64,000 nucleotides of DNA. Source: Luidia sarsii. Its lineage: Eukaryota > Echinodermata > Asteroidea > Paxillosida > Luidiidae. Within the stretch, counting starts at the first letter, position 1, and each line of letters opens with the position of its first letter. Below are positions 37,171 to 49,396 of this stretch, piece by piece. The stretch lies in NCBI GenBank assembly GCA_949987565.1, contig OX465107.1, positions 14,041,915 through 14,105,914 of the forward strand, in the 5' to 3' direction. The notes below the pieces were generated by a model. That model ran no database searches. It saw only the letters and a list, made by a program, of their open reading frames with translations, and had not been told where the DNA came from. Made by a program: the position numbers and the translations under genes.

Positions 37171-40100
37171 CCGATTTCGGATTTCTTAATATTGGTCGAT
37201 TGCCCTTTCAAAAGCCTCACAGCAGAAAAAGTTTTAGCTTATAAATAATTAAATTAATGGAGATATTAGCTCGCAAAGTCTGTTTTTCTTTTCAGATTCT
37301 CTCCGCCGAGTGTAATTTGCTACTGCCAATACAACCCAAGCTGCCTCGCTGATTGAAGTAAGTTCTCTTAGCATGATGATAATTTCATCATTAAATGTCC
37401 GATTTCAGATTTCTTAATACTGGTCAATTGCCCTTTCCAAGGACTCACTGCAGGCCAAGTTTCAGCTTTTTCATATTAAATTTGAAGGAGATATTAACTT
37501 GCAAAGTTTGTTTTTCCTTCCAGATTATCTCCGCCGACTGTTATGCGATCCTCCCATACAACACAAGCTTCCTCGCTAATTAAAGTATGTTCTCTTTGCA
37601 TGATGAGAATTTCATCATCAGATGTCCGATTTCAGGATTCTTAATACTGGTCGATTGCCCTTTCCAAGGCCTCACAGCAGAAAAAGTTTTAGCGTTTTTA
37701 TACTAAAATTGAAGGAGATACTAACTCGCAAACTGTGTTTTTCCTTCCAGATTCTCTCCGCCGACTGTTATGCGCTCCTGCCCATACAACACAAGCCTCC
37801 TCGCTGATTAAAGTAAGTTCTCTTTGCATGATGATAGTTTTATCATCAAATGTCTGATTTAAGAATTCTTAATACTGGTCGATTGCCCGTTTCAAGGCCT
37901 CAGTGCATACCAAGTTTCATCTTTTTCATAATTAAATTGAAGGAGATATTAACTCGCAAAGTCTGCTTTTACTTTTAGATTCTCTCCGCAGACTGTAATG
38001 TGCTACTGCTCATAAAACACAAGCTGCCTCGCTGATTAAAGTAAGTTCTCTTTGCATAATGATAATTTCATCACTAAATGTCCGATTACTGATTTCTTAA
38101 TACTGGTCGATTGCCCTTTCCAAGGCCTCACAGCAGAAAAAGTTTTAGCGTTTTTATACTAAAATTGAAGGAGATACTAACTCGCAAACTGTATTTTTCC
38201 TTCCAGATTCTCTCCGCCGACTGTTATGCGCTCCTGCCCATACAACACAAGCCTCCTCGCTGATTAAAGTAAGTTCTCTTTGCATGATGATAGTTTTATC
38301 ATCAAATGTCCGATTTAAGAATTCTTAATACTGGTCGATTGCCCGTTTCAAGGCCTCAGTGCATACCAAGTTTCATCTTTTTCATAATAAAACTAAAGGA
38401 GATATTAACTCGCAAAGTCTGTTCTTCCTTTCAGATTCTCTCCGCCGACTGTAATTAGCTACTGCCCATACAACACAAGCTGCCTCGCTGATAAAAGTAA
38501 GTTATCTTTGCATGATGATAATTTCATCATTAAACGTCTGATTACTGATTTCTTAATACTGGTCGATTGCCCTTTCTAAGGACTCACTGCAGGCCAAGTT
38601 TCAGCTTTTTCATATTAAATTTAAAGGAGATATTAACTTGCAAAGTTTGTTTTTCCTTCCAGATTATCTCCGCCGACTGTTATGCGATCCTGCCATACAA
38701 CACAAGCTTCCTCGCTAATTAAAGTATGTTCTCTTTGCATGATGAGAATTTCATCATCAAATGTCCGATTTCAGGATTCTTAATACTGGTCGATTGCCCT
38801 TTCCAAGGCCTCACAGCAGACAAAATTTCAGCAATTTTATACTAAAATTGAAAGAGATACTAACTCGCAAACTGTGTTTTTCCTTCCAGATTCTCTCCGC
38901 CCACTGTTATGCGCTCCTGCCCATAAAACACAAGCCTCCTCGCTGATTAAAGTAAGTTCTCTTTGCATGATGATAGTTTTATCATCAAATGTCCGATTTA
39001 AGATTTCGTCAAACTGGTCGATTGCCCTTTCCAAGGCCTCACTGCATACCAAGTTTCATTTTTTTCATAATTAAATTGAAGGAGATATTAACTCGCAAAG
39101 TCTGCTTTTACTTTTAGATTCTCTCCGCAGACTGTAATGTGCTACTGCTCATACAACACAAGCTGCCTCGCTGATTAAAGTAAGTTCTCTTTACATGATG
39201 ATAATTTCATCACTAAATGTGCGATTACTGATTTCTTAATACTGGTTGATTGCCCTTTCTAAGGACTCACTGCAGGCCAAGTTTCAGCGTTTTCGTATTA
39301 AATTTAAAGGAGATATTAACTTGCAAAGTTTGTTTTTCCTTCCAGATTATCTCCACCGACTGTTATGCGATCCTGCCATACAACACAAGCTTCCTCGCTA
39401 ATTAAAGTATGTTCTATTTGCATGATGATAATTTCATCATCAAATGTCCGATTTCAGATTTCTTAATACTGGTCGATTGCCCGTTCCAAGGCCTCACCGC
39501 AGACCAAGTTTCATCTTTTTCATATTAAATTTGAAGGAGATATTAACTGGCAAAGTTTGTTTTTCCTTCCAGATTATCTCCGCCGACTGTTATGCGATCC
39601 TACCATACAACACAAGCTTCCTCGCTAATTAAAATAAGTTCTCTTTGCATGATGATAATTTCATCATCAAATGTCCGATTTCAGATTTTAGAAGACTGGT
39701 CGATTGCCCTTTCCAAGGCCTCACAGCAGAAAAAGTTTCAGCTTTTCCATAATAAAACTGAATGAGATATTAACTCGCAAAGTCTGTTCTTCCTTTCAGA
39801 TTCTCTCCGCCGACTGTAATTTGCTACTGCCCATACAACACAAGCTGCCTCGCTGATTGAAGTAAGTTCTCTGTGCATGATGATAATTTCATCATCAAAT
39901 ATCCGATTTCAGGATTCTTAATACTTGTCGATTGCCCTTTCCAAGGCATCACAGCAGAAAAAGTTTCAGCTTTTTCATAATAACATTAATGGAGATATTA
40001 CCTCGCAAAGTCTGTTTTTCCTTTCAGATTCTCTCCGCAGACTGTAATGTGCTACTGCCCATACCACACAAGCTGCCTCGCTGATTAAAGTAAGTTCTCT

Positions 40101-40379
40101 TTGCATGATGATAATTTCATCATTAAATGTCCGATTACTGATTTCTTAATACTGGTTGATTGCCCTTTCTAAGGACTCACTGCAGGCCAAGTTTCAGCTT
40201 TTTCATATTAAATTTGAAGGAGATATTAACTGGCAAAGTTTGTTTTTCCTTCCAGATTATCTCCGCCGACTGTTATGCGATCCTGCCATACAACACAAGC
40301 TTCCTCGCTAATTAAAGTAAGTTCTCTTTGCATGATGATAATTTCATCATCAAATGTCCGATTTCAGATTTCTTAATAC

Positions 40380-40620
40380 TGGTCGATTGCCAGTTCCAAA
40401 GCCTCAGTGCAGGCCAAGTTCTCTTTGCATGATGATAATTTCATCATTAAACGTCCGATTTCTGATTTCCTAATACTGGTCGATTGCCCTATCTAAGGAC
40501 TCACTGCAGGCCAAGTTTCAGCATTTTCATATTAAATTTGAAGGAGATATTAACTGGCAAAGTTTGTGCTACTACCCATTCAACACAAGCTTCCTCGCTG
40601 ATTGAAGTAAGTTCTCTTTG
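40380..40620. repeat. Two truncated, deletion-fused monomers near the array end
   Basis: At about 40,416 the text passes directly from GCAGGCCAAG to TTCTCTTTGCATG. This skips more than half a unit, and the AAGTT common to both sides is a likely microhomology. At about 40,567 GGCAAAGTTTGT runs into GCTACTACCC, missing the CCTTCCAG tract and the following CTCCGCCGAC block. No other place in the window shows two such deletions so close together. Confidence 0.8.
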
Positions 40621-41920
40621 CATGATGATAATTTCAACATCAAATGTCTGATTTCAGATTTCTTCAAACTGGTCGATTGCCCTTTTCAAGGCCTTACAGC
40701 AGCAACAGTTTCAGCTTTTTCATAAAGAAATTGAAGGAGATATTAACTCGCAAAGTCTGCTTTTACTTTCAGATTCTATCCGCCGACTGTAATTTGCTAC
40801 TGCCCATACAACACAAGCTGCCTCGCTGATTGAAGTAAGTTCTCTTTGCATGATGATAATTTTATCATTAAACGTCCGATTACTGATTTCTTAATACTGG
40901 TCGATTGCCCTTTCTAAGGACTCACTGCAGGCCAAGTTTCAGCGTTTTCGTATTAAATTTGAAGGAGATATTAACTGGAAAAGTTTGTTTTTCCTTCCAG
41001 ATTATCTCCGCCGACTGTTATGCGATCCTGCCATACAACACAAGCTGCCTCGCTAATTAAAGTAAGTTCTCTTTGCATGATGATAATTTCATCATCAAAT
41101 GTCCGATTTCAGATTTCGTCAAACTGGTCGATTGCCCTTTCCAAGGCCTCACAGCAGACAAAGTTTCAGCTTTTTCATGAAAAAATTGAAGGAGATATTA
41201 ACTCGCAAAGTCTGTTTTTCCTTCCAGATTCTCTCCGCCTACTGTAATGTGCTACTACCCATACAACACAAGCTGCCTCGCTGGTTGAAGTAAGTTCTCT
41301 TTGCATCATGATAATTTCATCATCAAATGTCCGAATTCTGATTTCTTAATACAGGTCGATTGCCCTTTCCAAGGCCTCACTGCAGGCTAAGTTTCAGCTT
41401 TTTCATACTAAAATTGAAGGAGATATTAACTCGCAAACTCTGTTTTTCCTTCCAGATCCTCTCCGCCGACTGTAATTTGCTACTTCCGATACAACACAAG
41501 ATGCCTCGCTGATTGAAGTAAGTTCTCTTTGCATGATGATAATTTCATCATCAAATATCCGATTTCAGATTTCTTAAAACTGGTCGATTGCCCGTTTGAA
41601 GGCCTCACTGCAGGCAAAGTTTCAGCTTTTTCCTGATTAAATTAAAGGAGATATTAACTCGCAAAGACTGTTTTTCCTACCAGATTATCTCCGCCGACTG
41701 TAATGTGCTACTGCCCATACAACACAAGCTGCCTCGCTGATGGAAGTAAGTTATCTTTTTTTATGTTAATTTCATCATCAAAAGTCCGATTTCAAATGTT
41801 CTAATACTGGTCGATTTCTTGTTCCAAGGCCTCACTGCAGACCAAGTTCCAGCTTCATCATAATAAAATTGAAGGAAATACTAACTCACAAACTCTGTTT
41901 TTCCTCTCCGCCGACTGTAA

Positions 41921-41931
41921 TGTGCTATACC
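41921..41931. other. Junction between 228-bp satellite and 39-bp minisatellite
   Basis: The last monomer ends inside its CTGTAATGTGCTA block, where CTGCCCATACAAC would normally follow. Instead the text continues TATACCAAGCCCACACCC, which is minisatellite. The shared TA at the join means the breakpoint is known only to 2-4 bp. There is no intervening unique sequence and no mobile-element end. Confidence 0.85.
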
Positions 41932-43252
41932 AAGCCCACACCCATCTCATCTAATCCAATGCTCTTAACCCAGCCCACACCCATATCAAACAATCCAATA
42001 CCCTATACCCAGCCCACACCCATCTTGTCCAATACAATGCCGTGTACACAGCCCAAACCCATCTCATCAAATCAAATCCCCTATACCCAGCCCAAACCCA
42101 TCTCATCCACTCTAATGCCCTATACCCAGACCACACCCATCTCATCCACTCCCTTGCCCTATAACCAGCCCACACCCATCTCATCAAATACAATGCCCTA
42201 AACCCAGCCCACACCCAAATCATATGCCCTATACCCAACCCACACCCATCTATTCCAATCCAATGCCCTAAACCCACCCCGCACCTATCACATCTAATTC
42301 AATACCCTATACCTAGCCCTGACCCATCTCATCCAATCCAATACCTTATACCCAGCCCACATCCATCTAATCCAATCTAATCCCATATACCAAGCCCACA
42401 CCAATCTCATCCAATCCAATACCCTATACCCAGCCCACACACATCTCATCAAATCCAATGCTCTATACCCAGCCCACACCCATCTCATACAATCCAAAAA
42501 CCTGTACCCAGCCCACACCCATCTTGTCCAATCCAATACCCTATACCCAGCCCACACACATCTCAACCAATCCAATACCCTAAACCCAGCCCACACCCAT
42601 CTCATCCAATCCAATAACCTGTACCCAGCCCACACCCATGTGGTCCAATCCATTCCCAAACCCATCACAACCAATCGAATCACCTATACCCAGCCCACAC
42701 CTATCTAATCCAATCCAATACCCAATAACCAGTCCGCAAGCTTCTCATCCAATCCAATACCCTATACCCAGCCCACACCTATCTCATCCAATCCAATACC
42801 CCATACCCAGTCTGCAATCTTCTCATTCAATCCAATACCCTATACCCAGCCCCAACCATCTCGTCCAATCCAATCCCACACCCATCACAACCAATCGAAC
42901 CACCTATACCAAGCCCACACCTATCTCACCCAATCCAAAACCCCATACCCAGTCTACAACCTTAGCATCCAATCCAATACCCTATATCCAGCCCACACAC
43001 ATCTCATCCAATCCAATGCCCTATATCCAGCCCACACCCATCTCATCCAAACCAATACCCTATACCCAGCCCACACCATTCTAATCCAATCCAATACCCT
43101 ATACCCAGCCCACACCCATCTAATCCAATCTAATCCCCTATACCAAGCCCACACCCATCTCATCCAATCCAATACCCTATACCCAGCCATCACCCATCTC
43201 ATCCAATCCAATGCTCTATACCCAGCCCACACCCATCTCATCCCACCCAATG

Positions 43253-43273
43253 CCCTATACCCAGCCCACACCC
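43253..43273 (-). other. Canonical G-quadruplex motif of the minisatellite unit (example)
   Basis: On the minus strand this 21-bp stretch has four GGG runs separated by loops TGT, CT and TATA, meeting the G3+ N1-7 rule. The plus strand is the matching four-CCC (i-motif type) sequence. The same arrangement recurs in every intact unit of the array. Variants with CCAAGCCC or GTGTACACAGCCC lose one or two runs. Confidence 0.85.
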
Positions 43274-43730
43274 ATCTCATCCAATCCAATACCCTAAATC
43301 CAGCCCACACCCATCTCATCCAATCCAATGCCCTATACCCAGCCCACACCAATCTCATCCAATCCAATACCCTATACCCAGCCCACGCCATTCTCATCCA
43401 ATCCAATACCCTATACCCAGCCCACACATATCTAATCCAATCTAATCCCCTATACCAAGCCCACACCCATCTCATCCAATCCAATACCCTATACCCAGCC
43501 AACACCCATCTCATCCAATCCAATGCTCTATACCCAGCCCACACCCATCTCAATTAATCCAATACCCTATACCCAGCCCACACGCATCTCATCCAATCCA
43601 ATGCCGTGTACACAGCCCACACCTATCTCATCCAATCCAATACCCTATACACAGCCCACACCCTTCTCAGCCAATCCAATACCCTATACCAAGCCCACAC
43701 CCATCTCATCCAATCCAATACCCTATACCC

Positions 43731-45200
43731 AGTCCACACCCATCTCATCCACACCCATGCCCTATAACCAGCCCACATCCATCTCATCCAATACAATGCC
43801 CTTTACCCAGCCCACACAAAAATCCAATGCCCTATACCCAACCCACACCAATCTCACCCAATCCAATGCCTTATACCCAGCCCACACCTATCTCATCCAA
43901 TCCAATAGACTATACCCAGCCCACACCCTTCTCAGCCAATCCAATATACTATACCCAGCACACACCCATCTCATACATCTCCAATACCCTATACCCAGCC
44001 TACAGCCATCTCATCGAATCCAATACCCTATACCCAGCCTACACCCATCTCATCCAATCCAATATCCTATACCCAGCCGAAACCCATCTCAACCAATCCA
44101 ATGCCCTATACCCAGCCGACACCCATCTCTTTTAATCCAATGCTCTATACCCAGCCGAAACCCATCTCAACCAATCCAATACCCTATACCCAGCCCACAC
44201 CCATCTCTTCCAATCCAATACCCTGTACCCAGCCCACACCCATCTCGTTCAATCCAATCCCACACCAATCACAACCAATCGAACCACCTACACTCAGCCC
44301 ACACCCATGTCATCCATCTCCAATATCCTATACCCAGCCCACAGCCATCTCATCCAATCCAATACCCTATACCCAGCCCACACCCATCTCATCCAATCCA
44401 ATACCATATACCCAGCCCACACCCATCTCATGCAATCCAATGCCGTGTACACAGCCCACACCCATCTCATCCAATCCAATACCCCATACCCAGCCCACAT
44501 CCTTCTCAGCCAATCCAATACCCTATACCCAGCCCACACCTATCTCATCCAATCCAATTCCCTATACCCAGCCCACACCCTTCTCAGCCAATCCAATACC
44601 CTATACCCAGCACATACCCATCTCATAAATCTCCAATACCCTATACCCTTCCCACACCCATCTCATCCCATCCTATACCCTATACCCAGCCTACACCCAT
44701 CTCATCCAATCCAATATCCTATACCCAGCCCGCACCCATCTCATGCAGTCCAATGTCCTGTACCCAGCCCAAACCCATCTCAAGCAATCCAATGCCCTAT
44801 ACCCAACCGACACCCATCTCTTCTAATCCAAGGCTCTATACCAAGCACAAACCCATCTCAACCAATCCAATACCATATATACCCAGCCCACACCCATCTC
44901 TTCAAATCCAATACCCTGTACCCAGCCCACACCCATCTCGTTCAATCCAATTCCATACCCATCACAACCAATTGAACCACCTATATCCAGCCCACTCCCA
45001 TCTCATCCATCTCCAATACCCTTTACCCAGCCCAAAGCCATCTCATCCAATCCAATACGTACCCTATACCCAGCCCACACCCATCTCATCCAATCCAATG
45101 CTCTATACCCAGCCCACACCCATCTCAATTAATCCAATACCCTATACCCAGCCCACACGCATCTCATCCAATCCAATGCCGTGTACACAGCCCACACCCA
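43731..45200. repeat. 1.5-kb minisatellite block, first copy (second at 49,379-50,848)
   Basis: The block repeats at an offset of 5,648 bp. Shared landmarks are the CACAAAAATCCAATGCC shortened unit (43,813/49,461), the CATACATCTCCAATACC unit (43,972/49,620), the CACCTACACTCAGCCC variant (44,284/49,932) and AATACGTACCC (45,053/50,701). Single-base differences are scattered through it. The copies diverge at CTCATTCCAATCAATG against CTCATTCCACCCAATG. Confidence 0.8.
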
Positions 45201-45424
45201 TCTCATTCCAATCAATGCCCTATACCCAGTCCACATCCATCTCATCCACTCCCATGCCCTATAACCAGCCCACACCCATCTCAACCAATCCAATGCCCTA
45301 TACCCAGCCGACACCCATCTCTTCTAATCCAAGGCTCTATACCCAGCCCAAACCCATCTCAACCAATACAATACCCTATACCCAGCCCACACCCATCTCT
45401 TCCAATCCAATACCCTGTACCCAG

Positions 45425-48400
45425 CCCACACCCATCTCGTTCAATCCAATCCCACACCAATCACAACCAATCGAATCACCTATACCCAGCCCACACCCAT
45501 CTCATCCATCTCCAATACCCTATACCCAGCCCACAGCCATCTCATCCAAGCCAATACCCTATACCCAGCCCACACCCAGCGCATCCAATCCAATACCCTG
45601 TACCCAGCCCACACCTATCTCATGCAATCCAATGCCCTATACCCAGCCCACACCCATCTCTTCCAATCCAATACCCTGTACCCAGCCCCCACCCATCTCG
45701 TTCAATCCAATCCCACACCAATCACAACCAATTGAATCACCTATACCCAGCCCACACCCATCTCATCCATCTCCAATACCCTATACCCAGCCCACAGCCA
45801 TCTCATCCAAGCCAATACCCTATACCCAGCCCACACCCAGCGCATCCAATCCAATGCCCTATACCCAGCCCACACCCATCATATCCAATCCAATGCCATG
45901 TACTCAGCCCACACCCATCTCATCCAATCCCATACCCTATACCGAGCCCACACCTATATCATCCAATCCAATACCTTATACCCAGCCCACACCTTTCTCA
46001 GCCAATCCAATAAACTATACCCAGCCCACACACACATCTCATCCAATCCAATACTCTATACCCACCCCACACCCATCTCATCCAATCCAATAACCTGTAC
46101 CCAGCCCACACCCATGTGGTCCAATCCATTCCCACACCCATCACAACCAATCGAATCACCTATACTAAGCCCACACCTATCTAATCCAATCCAATACCCA
46201 ATAACCAGTCCGCAACCTTCTCATCCAATCCAATACCCTATACCCAGCCCACACCGATCTCATCCAATCCAATACCCCATACCCAGTCTGCAATCTTCTC
46301 ATTCAATCCAATACCCTATACCCAGCCCCAACCATCTCGTCCAATCCAATCCCACACCAATCACAACCAATCGAACCACCTATACCAAGCCCACACCTAT
46401 CTCACCCAATCCAAAACCCCATACCCAGTCTACAACCTTAGCATCCAATCCAATACCCTATATCCAGCCCACACCCATCTCATCAAATCCAATGCCCTAT
46501 ATCCAGCCCACACCCATCTCATCCAAACCAATACCCTATACCCAGCCCAGACCATTCTAATCCAATCCAATACCCTATACCCAGCCCACACCCATCTAAT
46601 CCAATCTAATCCCCTATACCAAGCCCACACCCATCTCATCCAATCCAATACCCTATACAGAGCCATCACCCATCTCATCCAATCCAATGCTCTATACCCA
46701 GCCCACACCCATCACAATTAATCCAATACCCTATACCCAGCCCACACGCATCTCATCCAATCCAATGCCGTGTACACAGCCCACACCCATCTCATCCCAC
46801 CCAATGCCCTATACCCAGCCAACACCCATCTCATCAAATCCAATACCCTATATCCAGCCCACACCCATCTCATCCAATCCAATGCCCTATACCCAGCCCA
46901 CACAAATCTCATCCAATCCAATACCCTATACCCAGCCCACGCCATTCTCATCCAATCCAATACCCTATACCCAGCCCACACATATCTAATCCAATCAATC
47001 CCCTATACCAAGCCCACACCCATCTCATCCAATCCAATACCCTATACCCAGCCAACACCCATCTCATCATATCCAATGCTCTATACCCAGCCCACACCCA
47101 TCTCAATTAATCCAATACCCTATACCCAGCCCACACGCATCTCATCCAATTCAATGCCGTGTACACAGCCCACACCTATCTCATCCAATCCAATACCCTA
47201 TACACAGCCCACACCCTTCTCAGCCAATCCAATACCCTATACCCAGCACACACCCATCTAATCCAATCTAATCCCCTATACCAAGCCCACACCCATCTCA
47301 TCCAATCCAATACCCTATACCCAGTCCACACCCATCTCATCCACTCCCATGCCCCATAACCAGCCCACACCCATCTCAACCAATCCAATGCCCTATACCC
47401 AGCCGACACCCATCTCTTCCAATCCAAGGCTCTATACCCAGCCCAAACCCATCTCAACCAATCCAATACCCTATACCCAGCCCACACCCATCTCGTTCAA
47501 TCCAATCCCACACCAATCACAACCAATCGAATCACCTATACCCAGCCCAATCCCATCTCATCCATCTCCAATACCCTATACCCAGCCCACAGCCATCTCA
47601 TCCAAGCCAATACCCTATACCCAGCCCACACCCAGCGCATCCAATCCAATACCCTGTACCCAGCCCACACCTATCTCATGCAATCCAATGCCCTATACCA
47701 AGCCCACACCCATCTCTTCCAATCCAATACCCTGTACCCAGCCCACACCCATCTCGTTCAATCCAATCCCACACCAATCACAACCAATCGAATCACCTAT
47801 ACCCAGCCCACACCCATCTCATCCATCTCCAATACCCTATACCCAGCCCACAGCCATCTCATCCAAGCCAATACCCTATACCCAGCCCACACCCAGCGCA
47901 TCCAATCCAATGCCCTATACCCAGCCCACACCCATCATATCCAATCCAATGCCATGTACTCAGCCCACACCCATCTCATCCAATCCCATACCCTATACCG
48001 AGCCCACACCTATATCATCCAATCCAATACCTTATACCCAGCCCACACCTTTCTCAGCCAATCCAATAAACTATACCCAGCCCACACACACATCTCATCC
48101 AATCCAATACTCTATACCCACCCCACACCCATCTCATCCAATCCAATAACCTGTACCCAGCCCACACCCATGTGGTCCAATCCATTCCCACACCCATCAC
48201 AACCAATCGAATCACCTATACTCAGCCCACACCTATCTAATCCAATCCAATACCCAATAACCAGTCCGCAACCTTCTCATCCAATCCAATACCCTATACC
48301 CAGCCCACACCTATCTCATCCAATCCAATACCCCATACCCAGTCTGCAATCTTCTCATTCAATCCAATACCCTATACCCAGCCCCAACCATCTCGTCCAA

Positions 48401-49396
48401 TCCAATCCCACACCAATCACAACCAATCGAACCACCTATACCAAGCCCACACCTATCTCACCCAATCCAAAACCCCATACCCAGTCTACAACCTTAGCAT
48501 CCAATCCAATACCCTATATCCAGCCAACACCCATCTCATCAAATCCAATGCCCTATATCCAGCCCACACCCATCTCATCCAAACCAATACCCTATACCCA
48601 GCCCAGACCATTCTAATCCAATCCAATACCCTATACCCAGCCCACACCCATCTAATCCAATCTAATCCCCTATACCAAGCCCACACCCATCTCATCCAAT
48701 CCAATACCCTATACAGAGCCATCACCCATCTCATCCAATCCAATGCTCTATACCCAGCCCACACCCATCACAATTAATCCAATACCCTATACCCAGCCCA
48801 CACGCATCTCATCCAATCCAATGCCGTGTACACAGCCCACACCCATCTCATCCCACCCAATGCCCTATACCCAGCCAACACCCATCTCATCCAATCCAAT
48901 ACCCTATATCCAGCCCACACCCATCTCATCCAATCCAATGCCCTATACCCAGCCCACACAAATCTCATCCAATCCAATACCCTATACCCAGCCCACGCCA
49001 TTCTCATCCAATCCAATACCCTATACCCAGCCCACACATATCTAATCCAATCAATCCCCTATACCAAGCCCACACCCATCTCATCCAATCCAATACCCTA
49101 TACCCAGCCAACACCCATCTCATCATATCCAATGCTCTATACCCAGCCCACACCCATCTCAATTAATCCAATACCCTATACCCAGCCCACACGCATCTCA
49201 TCCAATTCAATGCCGTGTACACAGCCCACACCTATCTCATCCAATCCAATACCCTATACACAGCCCACACCCTTCTCAGCCAATCCAATACCCTATACCC
49301 AGCACACACCCATCTAATCCAATCTAATCCCCTATACCAAGCCCACACCCATCTCATCCAATCCAATACCCTATACCCAGTCCACACCCATCTCAT
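45425..49396. repeat. Tandem duplication of a 2,056-bp minisatellite block
   Basis: Text from about 45,425 to 47,340 recurs at 47,481 to 49,396. Landmarks at 2,056-bp spacing include CTCGTTCAATCC (45,437/47,493), CAGCGCATCC (45,578/47,634), CCATGTGGTCC (46,112/48,168), TCCGCAACCTTC (46,209/48,265) and TACAACCTTAGC (46,430/48,486). Copies differ at only occasional bases. A shorter stretch (about 47,335-48,030) is seen again at 50,888-51,583 with an offset of 3,553 bp. Confidence 0.83.

Larger units (their letters stand above)
1..41927. repeat. 228-bp satellite array, about 184 monomers, open at left edge
   Basis: The same 228-bp unit recurs head to tail from the first base to about 41,927. 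A convenient phase starts each unit at the ATG of the ATGTCCGATTTCAG block (291, 973, 1201, 1429 and so on). Two main subtypes alternate irregularly. Subtype A has CAGCAGAAAAAG followed by a TTTTTCTTTTCAG tract and TGTAATTTGCTACTG. Subtype B has CCGCAGACCAAG, TTTTTCCTTCCAG and TGTTACGCGATCC. Subtype C (for example near 15,550, 19,425, 20,786, 23,967 and 27,150) has CCAATTACTGATTTC and CTAAGGACTCACTGC. Most neighbours differ at only a few sites, with 1-3 bp indels giving 225-229 bp units. The array starts before the window. I recognise no named satellite family. The 61-codon frame present in most units is treated as a by-product of the repeat. Confidence 0.97.

Noticed and set aside
1..41927. 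Dozens of 61-codon ATG-to-TGA frames, one per satellite monomer
   Set aside because: They recur solely because the 228-bp unit recurs. Many monomers break the frame with indels or an early stop, there is no known domain, and the residues are those expected from T-rich sequence.
1..41927. CRISPR array
   Set aside because: The repeats are 228 bp, contiguous and without unique spacers, and the host is eukaryotic.
1..41927. Shine-Dalgarno-like GAAGGAGATATT in each monomer
   Set aside because: No ATG follows at suitable spacing, and the neighbouring gene is intron-containing, so a bacterial ribosome-binding site has no meaning here.
42954..43553. Minus-strand tryptophan-rich repeat frames (RWVWAGYRVLDWM type)
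   Set aside because: They are antisense translations of the same minisatellite. Their length follows from the period being a multiple of three.
43523..46093. 856-codon proline-rich repeat frame, with a similar 747-codon frame at 49,405-51,648
   Set aside because: The 39-bp unit is 13 codons with few stop triplets, so several frames are open together. No splice sites, conserved ends or codon bias mark a real gene.
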